Shown: positions 8,688-18,627 of the stretch, piece after piece | Position numbering within the stretch: the stretch's first letter is position 1 | How the letters are laid out: each line of letters starts with the position of its first letter | From: Motiliproteus coralliicola | GTDB lineage: Bacteria; Pseudomonadota; Gammaproteobacteria; Pseudomonadales; Balneatricaceae | Direction of reading: 5' to 3' | DNA length: 64,000 nt | NCBI RefSeq assembly: GCF_003345655.1 | Contig: NZ_QQOH01000001.1 | Span: 496,001-560,000, forward strand | The notes under the pieces: model-generated | The model's database searches: none | Told to the model about the DNA's origin: nothing | The model's input: the letters and a program-made list of their open reading frames with translations, nothing else | Program-made: the position numbers and the translations under genes

Positions 8688-10036
8688 TTGGCCAACTCCT
8701 CATAGACATAGACCTCGAAAGGGACATCGTCAGAGTGTTCGATGGCCCTGAGTTTCTCGATCAGTGTCGTATTCAATACCCGGCGTTTGGTCAGCAAAAG
8801 CATATCAGCGCTGTTGTACAGATCTCTGGATAGACGCATCCCGGGGGTGAGCTTATCGGTGCTGAGTTTACGCTCGTGGGGTTGGAGCACTTCGGTCTTT
8901 TGTTGGCGTACATCTTCCTTAAGCAGATTGATCAATTCCGGGTCATAGAGTGCGCCGCTTTCACTGACCATTAACTCCAGTGCTTGGAGGGGGGAGAGCC
9001 GTTCACGGTGCAATCTGCCATAGAGGTAGCCGAAGTAGTCGTTGGCGATACCGATAATTCGGGCACCCAGCGGGATGCTCTCTCCGGACAGGCCATCGGG
9101 AAAGCCGCTGCCGTTCCATTTCTCTTCATGACAACGGACCAACTTACCAACGTCATGAAGGGCCTCTACTGCCATCAGGGCGTGTTGCCCCATCAGAGGA
9201 TGGCGGCGATATTGACCGCGGCTTTTTCTGTCTAGATTGTAGACCGGGCGGTCGACAATACTGTCGGGGAGTACCAATTTACCGATCTCATGCAGCAAGG
9301 CCGCCATGTAGACCTCTTTGATATCGTGCTCGTCTAGCCCCTTGGCCTTGGCCAGACGCTTAGACATATCGGCGACCTGCTTGGTATAGCGGCCGTCTAA
9401 CGATTCGCGCATACCGATCAGGTTGGAAAAAACCCGGATAATGTTCAGGTAACTATCGTTCAGCTGAGTAAATGACAACTCCAGCATCTCTGCAGTTTGC
9501 TTCAGCTCAGCGGTACGAGCCTCTACGCGTTTTTCAAGCTCCTGATTCATGCCCTTGAGCATCTTGTTCTGAGACTCGGTCAACTTGGTCAGATTCTGTT
9601 TGTCGATCATCAGTTGCCGGATTTTCAACGACTCATTGACCGTTAAAATCAGCTCGTTGTCATCCCAGGGCTTGGATGTGTAACGGGAGATCTTACCTTT
9701 GTTGATTGCCGAGATGGTTTGTTCCAGATCCGCCTGGCCGGTTAGCAGCAAGCGTGGAATGTCGGGATATTTATCCTCCACTCTTTCAAAGAACTCGGCG
9801 CCGTCCATACCGGGCATTCGCATATCGGAAATGATCAAGTCGATGCTTTGCTCTTCGAGAATATCCAGGCCCTGATAACCACTTTCCGCTAAAAAAATCT
9901 GGAAACCCAAGGGGCGAAACAGTCGCCGCAGTGAACTGAGCACATTGGGTTCGTCATCAACAAACAGCAACCGATATCTTTTCTGCATCTTGGCATCCTC
10001 GGTGCTATGCGGGTTGGCTTCAAGCTGTTGACTCAT
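8684..10036 (-). CDS. Receiver-HD-GYP-like response regulator with altered active site
   Basis: A 450-residue protein: receiver (about 20-140, phospho-acceptor Asp71, Lys122 in SKPW), a coiled coil (about 145-195) and an HD-GYP-type domain (about 195-380). The metal-binding motif is LLHEIGK (His249-Glu250) rather than HDIGK. The HHE...GYP segment reads HEEKWNGSGFP (303-313), losing one His and the GYP tyrosine. Phosphodiesterase activity is therefore uncertain. The last 70 residues form a small extra domain. The gene overlaps the kinase gene upstream by 17 bp; the chosen ATG has AAAGGAGTAAAGGAC just before it. It is probably phosphorylated by that kinase. Confidence 0.87.
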   Translation of the reverse strand: MSQQLEANPHSTEDAKMQKRYRLLFVDDEPNVLSSLRRLFRPLGFQIFLAESGYQGLDILEEQSIDLIISDMRMPGMDGAEFFERVEDKYPDIPRLLLTGQADLEQTISAINKGKISRYTSKPWDDNELILTVNESLKIRQLMIDKQNLTKLTESQNKMLKGMNQELEKRVEARTAELKQTAEMLELSFTQLNDSYLNIIRVFSNLIGMRESLDGRYTKQVADMSKRLAKAKGLDEHDIKEVYMAALLHEIGKLVLPDSIVDRPVYNLDRKSRGQYRRHPLMGQHALMAVEALHDVGKLVRCHEEKWNGSGFPDGLSGESIPLGARIIGIANDYFGYLYGRLHRERLSPLQALELMVSESGALYDPELINLLKEDVRQQKTEVLQPHERKLSTDKLTPGMRLSRDLYNSADMLLLTKRRVLNTTLIEKLRAIEHSDDVPFEVYVYEELAK

Positions 10037-12917
10037 TGTCCTTTACTCCTTTACCCGTGGGCTCTGACCCAGTCTGTTGGTGAGTGCTTGGCTCAGTCGG
10101 TTTATTTGCCGGTGGAACGAGGGGGAGCCAGAGCCGGAAACAGGTGCCTTCTCCCTGGGTGCTCTTGAAGGATAAATCTCCGCCATGGGATTGTACGATG
10201 TTATAGCTCACCGACAGCCCAAGGCCGGTCCCTTTACCGACATCCTTGGTTGTAAAAAACGGATCGAACACCCGAGACTGTATATGCTCAGGAATGCCGG
10301 AACCGTTGTCATGGACCTCCAGCCAGACGCCGTCGTCGTTATGTCCGGTTGTGATGCTGATCTGTCCAAAGTCCTCGATCGCTTGCGCGGCATTGAGCAG
10401 CAAATTGATGATGACCTGATTAATTTGCGATGCGTTGCAGATGATATGCGGGATATCCTGATAGTTCTTAACTAACTCTGCTTTGTATTTCAGCTCGTTC
10501 CAGACCACGTTCAGGGTAGAGTCCAGACAGTCGTGCAGGCTAACTTCTTCCCAATCGCCCTGGTCTGCGCGAGAAAAGCTTTTTAGATCAAGCACAATCT
10601 TTTTAACCCGCTCCAGGCCTTCGATAGATTCGTCGATCAACTCCTGAACGTCTTCGATCACGAAGTCAAAATCGAGCTGTTCTTTGGTTTCAGCAATATC
10701 CTTGGCAACAGAGTCAGATAGCTCGGGAATGATGGCTTCATATTTATTGATCAACTGAATGATATTGTCGACGTACTTTTGCAGGCTACCCAAGTTGGAA
10801 TTAACAAACCCTACAGGGTTGTTGATTTCATGGGCGACGCCTGCGGCTAACTGACCAATAGAGGCCAGTTTTTCGGCTTGAATCAGTTGGGTTTGGGCTT
10901 CTTCGAGTTTTTGTATAAGGCTTTCAAGTTCGACTTTCTGCTTGGTCAACTCTTTATTGCTATCGTGCAGATCCCGGGTCCGCTTCAGCACCTGTTCTTC
11001 CAGATTGTGGTAGGACGCTTGTAACTGTTTCTCCATCTGTAAACGTGAGCTGATGTCGGTAGAAACCGAGCCGATACCGGTCACTTTGTTATTGGCGTCT
11101 TTGATCGGAAACTTGACGGTTTGAAGGTAGACAGTGTCGCCATTTTCCAGCTCGATGGTTTCGTCGTAGTTAACCGGAATCCCTTTGAAAATCACGATTT
11201 CGTCGTTTTGTTGCAGTTGGAACTGCTGATCCGCGCTCAGCATGTCGCTCATAAAGTGGCGGTAAATACTGCGGTCAACATCGTAGAGTCGTTCAAACCC
11301 CTTGTTGCAAAGGGTTATTTCGCCGGCCAGAGAGCGCACGACAATGGTGAGATCTGAATTGTCGATAATCTGGTGGGTTAATTCTTCCTGACGCTGCAAT
11401 GAGAAGCGGGCATTCAGGTGATTGATGACCGAAGCGAAGATATCCAAAAACGTCAGGGTGAAATGCGTCTGTTGATCGTCGAGTTGCCAGCTTTGGCTGA
11501 ACTCTATGTAAAAACAGGCGCCGGACATATTGTCCAGATAGATCGGAAAAGCATACGAATCGGTGCCTGAATCGGTGACTTTATGCACGAGCTGATTGGT
11601 GGCGATACAGTCACAGATTTGACTCTCTAGCTGCTCAAAAATGATCTCTTGGACGTCAAAACCCGATGCCGTGATTCGCGCGTTATGAAACAGGTCTGGG
11701 TCGTCGGTGAGGGTAATAAACAGTTGGACACAACTGGCTTGAGAAACCCAAGGGGCGGTGTTGATCAACTCGAGCGATTCATGAACGAACGACTCCAGAT
11801 TCTGGGAATCATAGGAGCATTGGATTAACTGGTTCAGTAACCGCTGGCCGTACATGGCCACAGAAACGGTCTGTCTAAACTGGGTGAATTCATCATCGGT
11901 ATGGTCTTGTTCCTGACTGATGCGAGCGCCGGAAATGGAGGCGCTAACCACTTGATTTCCCAGTTGGTTGAGTCGACTGATGACAAGCCGGGTGAGGATT
12001 AGGCTGCTGAGAAAGGCGACGCCAAGCAGTGATACCAGTGCCAGCATGGCCCAGCGGTCGACCTGTTGACCTACGGCCGCCGTTATCAGCGGATCCTCGA
12101 CAACCAAAACCTGCCAGCCAGATTCCAGATGACAGCCTGTCAGTAGGATCTCTCTGCCCCAGCGGGGTTCGTAAAGCTGGTTAGTGACTAACCGGGTAGT
12201 GCCGCTGAGGTTGCACTCGGGATAGGCGCTGCCTTGCAGATCGAATACAGAATTGGTCGCCTTTGGATGGGCCGTCGAAGCCACTACGCTCAAATCTGAA
12301 GCTAAGACGAGGTAGTCGCGCTGACTGTCGGCAAAGAGTGATTTTACTTGCGATTGGAACGCACGTGGGTCGATGGAAGAGACGAGCACACCTTGCGGCA
12401 ACCCGGAGGTTTCCGTGATCGGTACCGCCAGCCACATCATATATTCGCCACTGTTTTTATCGATGGTCAATTGAAAAGCAAAGGGCTTGTGTTGATGAAA
12501 TATCGCCTTGAAGTAAGGCTGGTTAGAATAGTTGCGGCCGGGTTGTCCGTCGCTACGGGCAATACTCACCCCTTGGCGGTTCAGCACCATAGACAGATTG
12601 CTGGTGGGGATAAACTTCGCCAGGTGTTGAATGGCCTCTTTGAGTTGTTCCGTGTTCATCGAATGAACAATTTCGGTAGCGGCACTGTACTCAAGAAATG
12701 AGCGGCTGGTGCTCAACCAATGGTTGGAGAATTGAGCCAGCCGTTTTAAATCCGCCTGGATCGAACTTTCGAGCTGCTCCCCTGCGCGCTCCAAGGCATA
12801 GTGACGTGCGCTCAGCCAGCCAATCAACACTAAACTGATCACCACCACCAGCACAGCGCTCAGCACTTGCTTGAATAATCCGACCCTAACCATGGCTGCC
12901 CAGAGAGTTGTGTTCAC
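10020..12917 (-). CDS. Membrane sensor histidine kinase with double-Cache and PAS domains
   Basis: A 965-residue kinase. A membrane helix (about 14-35) and a second (about 288-312) enclose a periplasmic dCache-type ligand domain. A GAF-like region (about 350-505), PAS (511-625) and a coiled coil follow. The HisKA-like helix has His696 in VAHEINNP. The HATPase domain shows [15 protein letters not shown] and GTGLGLS. It heads the four-gene minus-strand operon with three receivers. The start at 12917 is a GTG with no clear ribosome site; an ATG at 12893 is an alternative. The sensed ligand is unknown; dCache domains often bind amino acids or carboxylates. Confidence 0.88.
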   Translation of the reverse strand: MNTTLWAAMVRVGLFKQVLSAVLVVVISLVLIGWLSARHYALERAGEQLESSIQADLKRLAQFSNHWLSTSRSFLEYSAATEIVHSMNTEQLKEAIQHLAKFIPTSNLSMVLNRQGVSIARSDGQPGRNYSNQPYFKAIFHQHKPFAFQLTIDKNSGEYMMWLAVPITETSGLPQGVLVSSIDPRAFQSQVKSLFADSQRDYLVLASDLSVVASTAHPKATNSVFDLQGSAYPECNLSGTTRLVTNQLYEPRWGREILLTGCHLESGWQVLVVEDPLITAAVGQQVDRWAMLALVSLLGVAFLSSLILTRLVISRLNQLGNQVVSASISGARISQEQDHTDDEFTQFRQTVSVAMYGQRLLNQLIQCSYDSQNLESFVHESLELINTAPWVSQASCVQLFITLTDDPDLFHNARITASGFDVQEIIFEQLESQICDCIATNQLVHKVTDSGTDSYAFPIYLDNMSGACFYIEFSQSWQLDDQQTHFTLTFLDIFASVINHLNARFSLQRQEELTHQIIDNSDLTIVVRSLAGEITLCNKGFERLYDVDRSIYRHFMSDMLSADQQFQLQQNDEIVIFKGIPVNYDETIELENGDTVYLQTVKFPIKDANNKVTGIGSVSTDISSRLQMEKQLQASYHNLEEQVLKRTRDLHDSNKELTKQKVELESLIQKLEEAQTQLIQAEKLASIGQLAAGVAHEINNPVGFVNSNLGSLQKYVDNIIQLINKYEAIIPELSDSVAKDIAETKEQLDFDFVIEDVQELIDESIEGLERVKKIVLDLKSFSRADQGDWEEVSLHDCLDSTLNVVWNELKYKAELVKNYQDIPHIICNASQINQVIINLLLNAAQAIEDFGQISITTGHNDDGVWLEVHDNGSGIPEHIQSRVFDPFFTTKDVGKGTGLGLSVSYNIVQSHGGDLSFKSTQGEGTCFRLWLPLVPPANKPTEPSTHQQTGSEPTGKGVKDNESTA

Positions 12918-13051
12918 AAGACATGGCTATAACCATAGCCGCTATGGGACTATTTATATACTGAAAAGCAAAGGGTTTTTTACCAAAACCTGACTAAGAT
13001 TGGGTTTAGGGCTAATAGTTTAAGGAACAGAGTGGACAGAGAGGGAGTCGT

Positions 13052-15088
13052 ATGGATCAGCGGGCTCTGACACGTAACCTTTGGATCGTACTGTCCGGTG
13101 TTCTGGCCGGCTTCTTGATCGTCACAGTGTTCTCTCTGGTTGGGCTAGAGTTGGCTTTGAAACAGGAGAAACAGCAGCAGACCCAGCAACTGGTAGAGAC
13201 TGCCTACACGCTGATGCAGCACTACCATGAGCAGCATCACGAAGGGGCGTTGACGGAAACCGAGGCCAAAACCCGAGTCGTCGAGGCGCTTCAATCTATG
13301 CGCTATGACGGTGGTAACTATTACTGGATTCATGATCTTCAGTCGCGAATGGTAATGCACCCCTTCAGTCAGGAGCTGTTGGGCGTCAATCTGGATGAGG
13401 TGCAGGACACGAACGGCAAATACCTGTTCAGAGAGATGCATCGGCTGTTGACCGAACAAGGGTCGGGAGTTGTCAGCTATGTCTGGCCCAAGCCGGGAAG
13501 CGCAGAGTCGGCGGAAAAAGTTTCTTTCGTGAAGCTGTTTGAGCCCTGGGACTGGGTGATCGGCTCCGGAGTCTATCTCGACGATATCCACGAAACCTTT
13601 CTTCACAGTGCCATATTCCTTGTTGCCATCTCATCCAGTGTCGTGATGATGGTGTTTACAGCCGGATTCTTGTTTCGGCGTGAGACCCTGTTTCAACGAC
13701 GGATCTTGGCGGTGTCACAGCGCAGCAATCAGCGTCTTGAGGAACAGGTGGCCGAACGAACCGGTGAACTGAGTAAGGCTTACGAGAAGATCAAGCAAAG
13801 TCGGGAAAAGGCGCTCGACGATAAACATCGAGCCGAATACAGCGAGGCGCTGTTCCGAGGTATGGCCGCAGCAGCCCAAGACGCGATGATTCTGATCGAT
13901 GGACAAGGGAAGGTGCGCTATTGGAACCCGGCAGCAACGCGTATCTTCGGCTACACCGAACGGGAAGTGCAGGGCAAAGAGCTCCATGGGTTGATTACCT
14001 CCGACAAGGACCGTCAACAATTTCAGCGTGCCTTTCCACACTTTCAAAACACCGGGCAGGGTAGTGTTGTCGGGTTGGTGATCGAGGTTGTCGGGTTGAC
14101 TAAATCCGGTGAGTCGATACCGGTGGAGTTGTCGATTAACAGCGTCAACCTCGACCAGCAATGGCAAGCGATAGGGATCGTCAGGGATATCAGTGAGCGA
14201 AAGCAAACCGAACTGGAGCTGCTCCAGAAGAGTCGAGACCAGGCTGCCCTGATCAGCGAGTTAGAGATGGCTCAGGATCAACTGGTTCAATCGGAAAAGA
14301 TGGCCGCGATCGGGCAGTTGGCTGCAGGGGTTGCCCATGAGATCAACAATCCGATGGGGTTTATCGGCAGCAACTTGAACACGCTGGAGAATTATTTCGA
14401 TGATCTGGTTCAGCTGTATCAGCAGACTAAATCAGCCGTTGGCCAAGCCCAGCCTAGCGATGAGTTACGGTTAAAAATCAGCACATTTGAACAGCAGTAC
14501 GAGCTGGATTTTCTCACCCAGGATCTGACCGATCTGTTTAACGAGACGCAGGAAGGTATTCTCCGAATTAGACGGATAGTGACTGGCCTGAAAGGTCTGT
14601 CCAGATCCAGTCCTGCGGCGATGGAGGCGGTAGATATCAACGCCGAGATCGATACCACCCTCAACATCGTCTGGAACGAGCTGAAATACCATTGCCAGAT
14701 TGAAAAACAGTACTCCCCATTACCCAAGGTGGAATGTATTAATACGGAGATCGGCCAGGTCGTTATGAATCTGTTGATGAATGCCTCCCACGCCATCGAA
14801 GAGAAGGGGGTGATCACGATCCGAACCCTGCACGAAGCTGACTGCATCCGAATCGAAGTTTCCGATACCGGCAAGGGGATAGCGCCGGAACATCTCGGCA
14901 AGATATTTGACCCGTTCTTTACCACCAAACCGGTTGGAAAAGGTACAGGACTTGGGCTTTCGGTTTCTTACGGGATCATCGAAAAGCACAAAGGAAAACT
15001 GGGCGTTCAATCGAAGCTCGGTGAGGGAAGCACATTTACGATCAAACTGCCGATAAACCAGCCGGTGGTGCAACCGATGAAAGTCTGA
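13052..15088 (+). CDS. Membrane sensor histidine kinase with single-Cache and PAS domains
   Basis: A 678-residue kinase transcribed away from the dCache kinase, sharing a 134-bp divergent region. Two membrane helices (about 12-34 and 187-208) flank a periplasmic sCache_2-type domain, seen in GNYYWIHD and the WDWVIGSG segment. PAS follows (about 270-385), then a coiled coil and the phospho-acceptor His429 in VAHEINNP. The HATPase domain ends in GTGLGLS near residue 640. The catalytic half resembles that of the neighbouring kinase, so the two may be related by duplication with different sensors. A GAGGGAG ribosome site supports the start. No partner receiver lies on the same strand; cross-talk with the divergent operon is plausible. 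Confidence 0.88.
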   Translation: MDQRALTRNLWIVLSGVLAGFLIVTVFSLVGLELALKQEKQQQTQQLVETAYTLMQHYHEQHHEGALTETEAKTRVVEALQSMRYDGGNYYWIHDLQSRMVMHPFSQELLGVNLDEVQDTNGKYLFREMHRLLTEQGSGVVSYVWPKPGSAESAEKVSFVKLFEPWDWVIGSGVYLDDIHETFLHSAIFLVAISSSVVMMVFTAGFLFRRETLFQRRILAVSQRSNQRLEEQVAERTGELSKAYEKIKQSREKALDDKHRAEYSEALFRGMAAAAQDAMILIDGQGKVRYWNPAATRIFGYTEREVQGKELHGLITSDKDRQQFQRAFPHFQNTGQGSVVGLVIEVVGLTKSGESIPVELSINSVNLDQQWQAIGIVRDISERKQTELELLQKSRDQAALISELEMAQDQLVQSEKMAAIGQLAAGVAHEINNPMGFIGSNLNTLENYFDDLVQLYQQTKSAVGQAQPSDELRLKISTFEQQYELDFLTQDLTDLFNETQEGILRIRRIVTGLKGLSRSSPAAMEAVDINAEIDTTLNIVWNELKYHCQIEKQYSPLPKVECINTEIGQVVMNLLMNASHAIEEKGVITIRTLHEADCIRIEVSDTGKGIAPEHLGKIFDPFFTTKPVGKGTGLGLSVSYGIIEKHKGKLGVQSKLGEGSTFTIKLPINQPVVQPMKV

Positions 15089-15131
15089 ATCAGCGCTGCC
15101 AGCCTATCGCAGAAACTCGGTAGAGATAACA

Positions 15132-15155
15132 AAAAAGGGGCCTCGGCCCCTTTTT
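15132..15155. terminator. Bidirectional intrinsic terminator between kinase gene and phoX
   Basis: AAAAAGGGGCC, a 2-nt loop and GGCCCCTTTTT form an 11-bp stem. A-tract and T-tract flanks let it work on both strands, which fits the convergent genes at 15088 and 15181. Confidence 0.85.
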
Positions 15156-15180
15156 CAATGATCAATCGATCAGGACTTGC

Positions 15181-17103
15181 TCACGCGCCGATGACGCCGC
15201 CGTCTTCACGGGTGATCATTACCACGGTCGAGCGAGGCTTGCTGTCGCCGCCACCCGGGAAGTGGGATGGCTTGCCTTTCTCGCCCGGATGCTGGATGCC
15301 AACGAACATGGTCTTGTAGTCCGGTGAGAAGGTCAGGCCGGTGACTTCACTGGCAATAGGGCCGACCAGGAAACGGTGGATCTCACCGGTCTGCGGATCG
15401 CCGCACAGCATCTGGTTGTTGCCCATACCGGCAAAGTCGTCCTTGTTGGAGTACTTGCCGTCGGTCATGATCCACAGGCGGCCGCCTTGGTCAAAGCCCA
15501 GGCCGTCTGGGCTGTTGAACATGTTCTCGCGGGTGATGTTGCTGGTACCGGCCTGCAGGCCGCCGGCATGAACGGCAGGGTTGCCGGCGATGACGTACAG
15601 GTCCCAGTCGAACTCAGCAGCGGTGTGATCGCCGTTGGATGGAGTCCAGCGAACGATCTGACCGTACTTGTTGCCAGCGCGCGGGTTCGGACCACCAACA
15701 GGTTGGTTATCTTTATTGCCGCGGTTTTTGTTGTTGGTCAGGGTGCAGCAGGCGCTGGACTTATTCGGATGAACCGCAACCCACTCCGGGCGGTCCATGG
15801 TGGTTCCGCCGACCTGGGTTGCGGCCAGGCGGGTGTGGATCAGCACTTCGGCCTGACTGTTGAAGCCGTTCTCCGGGGTCAGACCGTTCTTACCGAAGCT
15901 CAGCTCAATCCACTTACCTTTCCCCTTCAGCTCACCGGCATCGGCGTGGAACTTAGCCACGTAGAGGGTGCCTTCTTCGAGCAGATTGCGATTGGCGGCT
16001 TTGTTATTCGGGTTGTACTTGCCCTTGGAGACGAACTTGTAGAGGTGCTCACCGCGTTCGTCGTCACCCAGATAGACCACGGCGTGACCGCTGTTGTCGA
16101 TCATCAGGGCGGCGTTCTCATGCTTGAAACGACCCAGGGCGGTACGCTTGAGCGGCTTGGATTCCGGATCCATCGGATCGATCTCGACCACCCAGCCGTG
16201 ACGGTTCGGCTCGTTCGGATTCTTGGCCAGATCGAAGCGTGAGTCGAATTTGCTCCACTGGTAGCGTTTATCGGCGGGCTTGACGCCGTAACGCTGCTGG
16301 GCGGCCGGGACCTCGTAGCTGTCATCGGCGGTGCCGAAGTAGCCGTGGAAGTTCTCTTCGCAGGTCAGGTAGGTGCCCCAAGGGGTTTCACCATTGGCGC
16401 AGTTATTGAAAGTACCCAATACCTCGGTGCCTGTAGGGTCAGCTTCGGTCTGCAGCAGCGCATCACCAGCAGCCGGTCCGGTCAGCTGCATCGGCGTGTT
16501 GGCGGTGATACGACGGTTAAGCTTACCGCTGCGGTCGACCTGCCAACCGTCGGCCGTCTTGGTGATTTCAAAGACCGAAACACCGTGGGCGTTTTGCGCT
16601 TTCTTCACATCGTCCGCGGTCATCTTCTCGCCTTTGTGGGCGAACAGTAGGTCGTTGTTGGTGTACTCGTTGTTGACGGCCAGTACGGCACGGTCATCGC
16701 TGAGCGGGAACAGGCTCATGCCGTCGGTGTTATCGCCGAACTGGAGCGCCTGATCGGCAGCCGGTGCCTTCCCTGAGGGGTCAAACTCGGGCGCATTGGT
16801 AAAGATCGGGTCACCCCAGGAGATCAGGTTGGTGACCTTGTAACCTTCAGGAACGACGACCTTGTCGGCGGTGCTGGCTGGAATCGGCTTAAAACCGATC
16901 AACTGGCTGTGGACGGTGGTCCCCATGGCGGCCTTAACCGATTGAGCGATCGGAGTCAGACCGATGAACGCACCAACACTCAGCGCGCCCATGCCGCCCA
17001 GGAAACCGCGACGGCTGACAGCCTTGTCGGTCATTCGAGTAAACTCCGAGTCCTGTTCCTTGTTCAGGTTGCTGCAGAGGTCATATGAATTTTCGTAGCT
17101 CAT
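15181..17103 (-). CDS. phoX: PhoX-family alkaline phosphatase, Tat-exported (DUF839)
   Basis: A 640-residue protein with a twin-arginine signal, SRRGFLGG at residues 30-37, followed by a hydrophobic segment, so it is exported folded to the periplasm. The body is a DUF839/PhoX beta-propeller. The hallmark segment NCANGETPWGTYLTCEEN holds residues that bind the Fe-Ca cofactor in known PhoX enzymes. It would release phosphate from phosphomonoesters. A Pho box about 100 bp upstream (17201-17218) supports control by PhoB under phosphate starvation. Other DUF839 proteins have unproven functions, so phosphatase activity rests on motif and Pho box together. It ends next to a bidirectional terminator. 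Confidence 0.82.
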   Translation of the reverse strand: MSYENSYDLCSNLNKEQDSEFTRMTDKAVSRRGFLGGMGALSVGAFIGLTPIAQSVKAAMGTTVHSQLIGFKPIPASTADKVVVPEGYKVTNLISWGDPIFTNAPEFDPSGKAPAADQALQFGDNTDGMSLFPLSDDRAVLAVNNEYTNNDLLFAHKGEKMTADDVKKAQNAHGVSVFEITKTADGWQVDRSGKLNRRITANTPMQLTGPAAGDALLQTEADPTGTEVLGTFNNCANGETPWGTYLTCEENFHGYFGTADDSYEVPAAQQRYGVKPADKRYQWSKFDSRFDLAKNPNEPNRHGWVVEIDPMDPESKPLKRTALGRFKHENAALMIDNSGHAVVYLGDDERGEHLYKFVSKGKYNPNNKAANRNLLEEGTLYVAKFHADAGELKGKGKWIELSFGKNGLTPENGFNSQAEVLIHTRLAATQVGGTTMDRPEWVAVHPNKSSACCTLTNNKNRGNKDNQPVGGPNPRAGNKYGQIVRWTPSNGDHTAAEFDWDLYVIAGNPAVHAGGLQAGTSNITRENMFNSPDGLGFDQGGRLWIMTDGKYSNKDDFAGMGNNQMLCGDPQTGEIHRFLVGPIASEVTGLTFSPDYKTMFVGIQHPGEKGKPSHFPGGGDSKPRSTVVMITREDGGVIGA

Positions 17104-17200
17104 GTTGAACGTCTCATTTATCTCTATCGGTTTAAGGTCCGAGCCGTTATCGATTTAGGCTATTTGACTCGGTTGCGCTGCAAGACGTTAGATTTTGAGT

Positions 17201-17218
17201 GTGACATCGAGATGACAG
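17201..17218 (-). promoter_or_regulatory. Pho box upstream of phoX
   Basis: Read on the minus strand the site is CTGTCAT-CTCG-ATGTCAC. This is the 7-4-7 direct-repeat layout of a PhoB box: the first repeat is perfect and the second keeps the TGTCA core. A TAACGT hexamer lies about 10 bp further on, where the -10 element of a PhoB-activated promoter is expected. Confidence 0.65.
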
Positions 17219-17347
17219 CTTGGCGTCTGTTTGAAGAACAGTTAATAACGAAATGGCTGTTCTCTCAAATAGATAGTTTAAAGCGAATGATGTGACAATT
17301 TGGTGGTCTGAACAGTATTAGCTCGATTGAATTAAGCTGAAGTCAGT

Positions 17348-17905
17348 ATGTCGAGAAAAATCCGGTTAGCAGAGACGGCGGCAAGTATGGATAAGACACC
17401 CTTAGCACCACGCGTTGGTAAATCGATGCTGATTTTATTTTGGCTTGGTTTGCTGGCGCTGTTGACCCTGGGGTTCGATAGCTGGCAGCAACATCTGTTC
17501 AATCCCAATGCCAGTCCTCAAAGCGCCAGAGTGGGCAATGTGGTCGAGGTGGCGTTGAAAGGCAATCGTCAGGGACACTATCTGGTCAGCGGAGCCATCA
17601 ATGGCCGTCCGGTAACCTTTTTGATCGATACTGGAGCCACATACGTAGCGATACCCGATGAACTTCAGCAAGAGCTTGGCCTGACTCCGGGACGAGCCCA
17701 GAGAGTGGTGACCGCGAACGGTACAGCCACGGCCTATGAGACCAAGCTCAATAGCGTATCGATCGGGGATATCAAGGTGCAGGAAGTTCGCGCCGCGTTG
17801 GTGCCGAATATGCCCGGACGCCAGGTGCTGCTGGGGATGAGCGTGTTGAAAGAGATCGAGTTCGTGCACCGGGCAGACACGCTGACCCTGAGGCAGTATC
17901 AGTAA
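17348..17905 (+). CDS. Membrane-anchored retropepsin-like aspartic protease (TIGR02281 type)
   Basis: A 185-residue protein with one membrane helix (about 26-44) and a C-terminal retropepsin-like domain (about 65-180). The catalytic motif is FLIDTGAT with Asp94; a second signature, LLGMSVL, lies near residue 160. Single-domain proteins of this clan AA family are common in proteobacteria and are expected to act as dimers, facing the periplasm. An in-frame ATG at 17390 is an alternative start, since neither has a strong ribosome site. It stands alone between the divergent phoX and the convergent folE; physiological substrates are unknown. Confidence 0.78.
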   Translation: MSRKIRLAETAASMDKTPLAPRVGKSMLILFWLGLLALLTLGFDSWQQHLFNPNASPQSARVGNVVEVALKGNRQGHYLVSGAINGRPVTFLIDTGATYVAIPDELQQELGLTPGRAQRVVTANGTATAYETKLNSVSIGDIKVQEVRAALVPNMPGRQVLLGMSVLKEIEFVHRADTLTLRQYQ

Positions 17906-17951
17906 ACGCTGACGGGAAGAACGGTGATAGCAATGCCGGTAGCGGAGTCCG

Positions 17952-17982
17952 ATCCACCCAGGCGGCTTAGGTCCGGGTGGAT
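17952..17982. terminator. Hairpin between convergent protease and folE genes
   Basis: ATCCACCC at 17952-17959 pairs perfectly with GGGTGGAT at 17975-17982. It lies in the 100-bp gap between convergent genes. No T run follows, so termination is a guess. Confidence 0.35.
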
Positions 17983-18005
17983 TCGTATGATGAGCGTGTG
18001 GCTTA

Positions 18006-18563
18006 TCAGTTGATCAGCGATAGGAACTCGCTGCGGGTTGCCTGGTTGCTGCGGAACAGGCCGGTCATCATCGAGGTTTTCATTACCCCGTTCTGCTTTT
18101 CGACACCGCGCATCATCATGCACATGTGCTTGGCTTCGATGACCACGCCGACACCGGCAGCGCCGGTCACTTCCATGATACTGTCAGCGATCTGCTTGGT
18201 CATGTTTTCCTGAATCTGCAACCGACGCGCATACATATCGACGATACGGGCGATCTTGGATAGACCGATCACCTTGCCGGACGGAATATAGGCGACGTGG
18301 GCCTTGCCGATAAACGGCAACAGGTGGTGCTCGCACAGCGAGTACAGCTCGATATCTTTGACCAGCACCATCTCGGAGTTGTCGGATTCGAACAGGGCGC
18401 CGTTTACGACTTCATCGAGGGTCTGTTGATAGCCACGGGTCAGGTATTTGAAGGCCTTGGCGGCACGTTCGGGGGTGTCCTGCAGACCGTCACGCTGGAG
18501 GTCTTCACCACAGGCTTCGATGATGTTGGCAAATGCGTCTTTCATGGAAAAATCGACCGACAA
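18006..18563 (-). CDS. folE: GTP cyclohydrolase I
   Basis: A 185-residue FolE of the short pseudomonad type. It converts GTP to 7,8-dihydroneopterin triphosphate, the first step to folate and other pterins. The zinc ligands are visible as Cys77 and His80 in LCEHHLLPF and Cys148 in KHMCMMMRG. Length and the C-terminal [14 protein letters not shown] end fit the family. It lies about 5 kb from phhA, whose product needs a reduced pterin cofactor; whether this copy serves that pathway, folate or both cannot be told here. It is followed on the same strand only by the convergent gap. Confidence 0.93.
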   Translation of the reverse strand: MSVDFSMKDAFANIIEACGEDLQRDGLQDTPERAAKAFKYLTRGYQQTLDEVVNGALFESDNSEMVLVKDIELYSLCEHHLLPFIGKAHVAYIPSGKVIGLSKIARIVDMYARRLQIQENMTKQIADSIMEVTGAAGVGVVIEAKHMCMMMRGVEKQNGVMKTSMMTGLFRSNQATRSEFLSLIN

Positions 18564-18627
18564 AAAAGGGCGTAACTTACGCGTTTAGTAGGATTAGGTA
18601 AAGCTTTTTGAGCGGGTTGGTAACAGT

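Noticed and set aside
15376-16242. 288-codon open frame antisense to phoX
   Set aside because: It lies wholly within the PhoX gene, has low-complexity valine/glycine content and no ribosome site.
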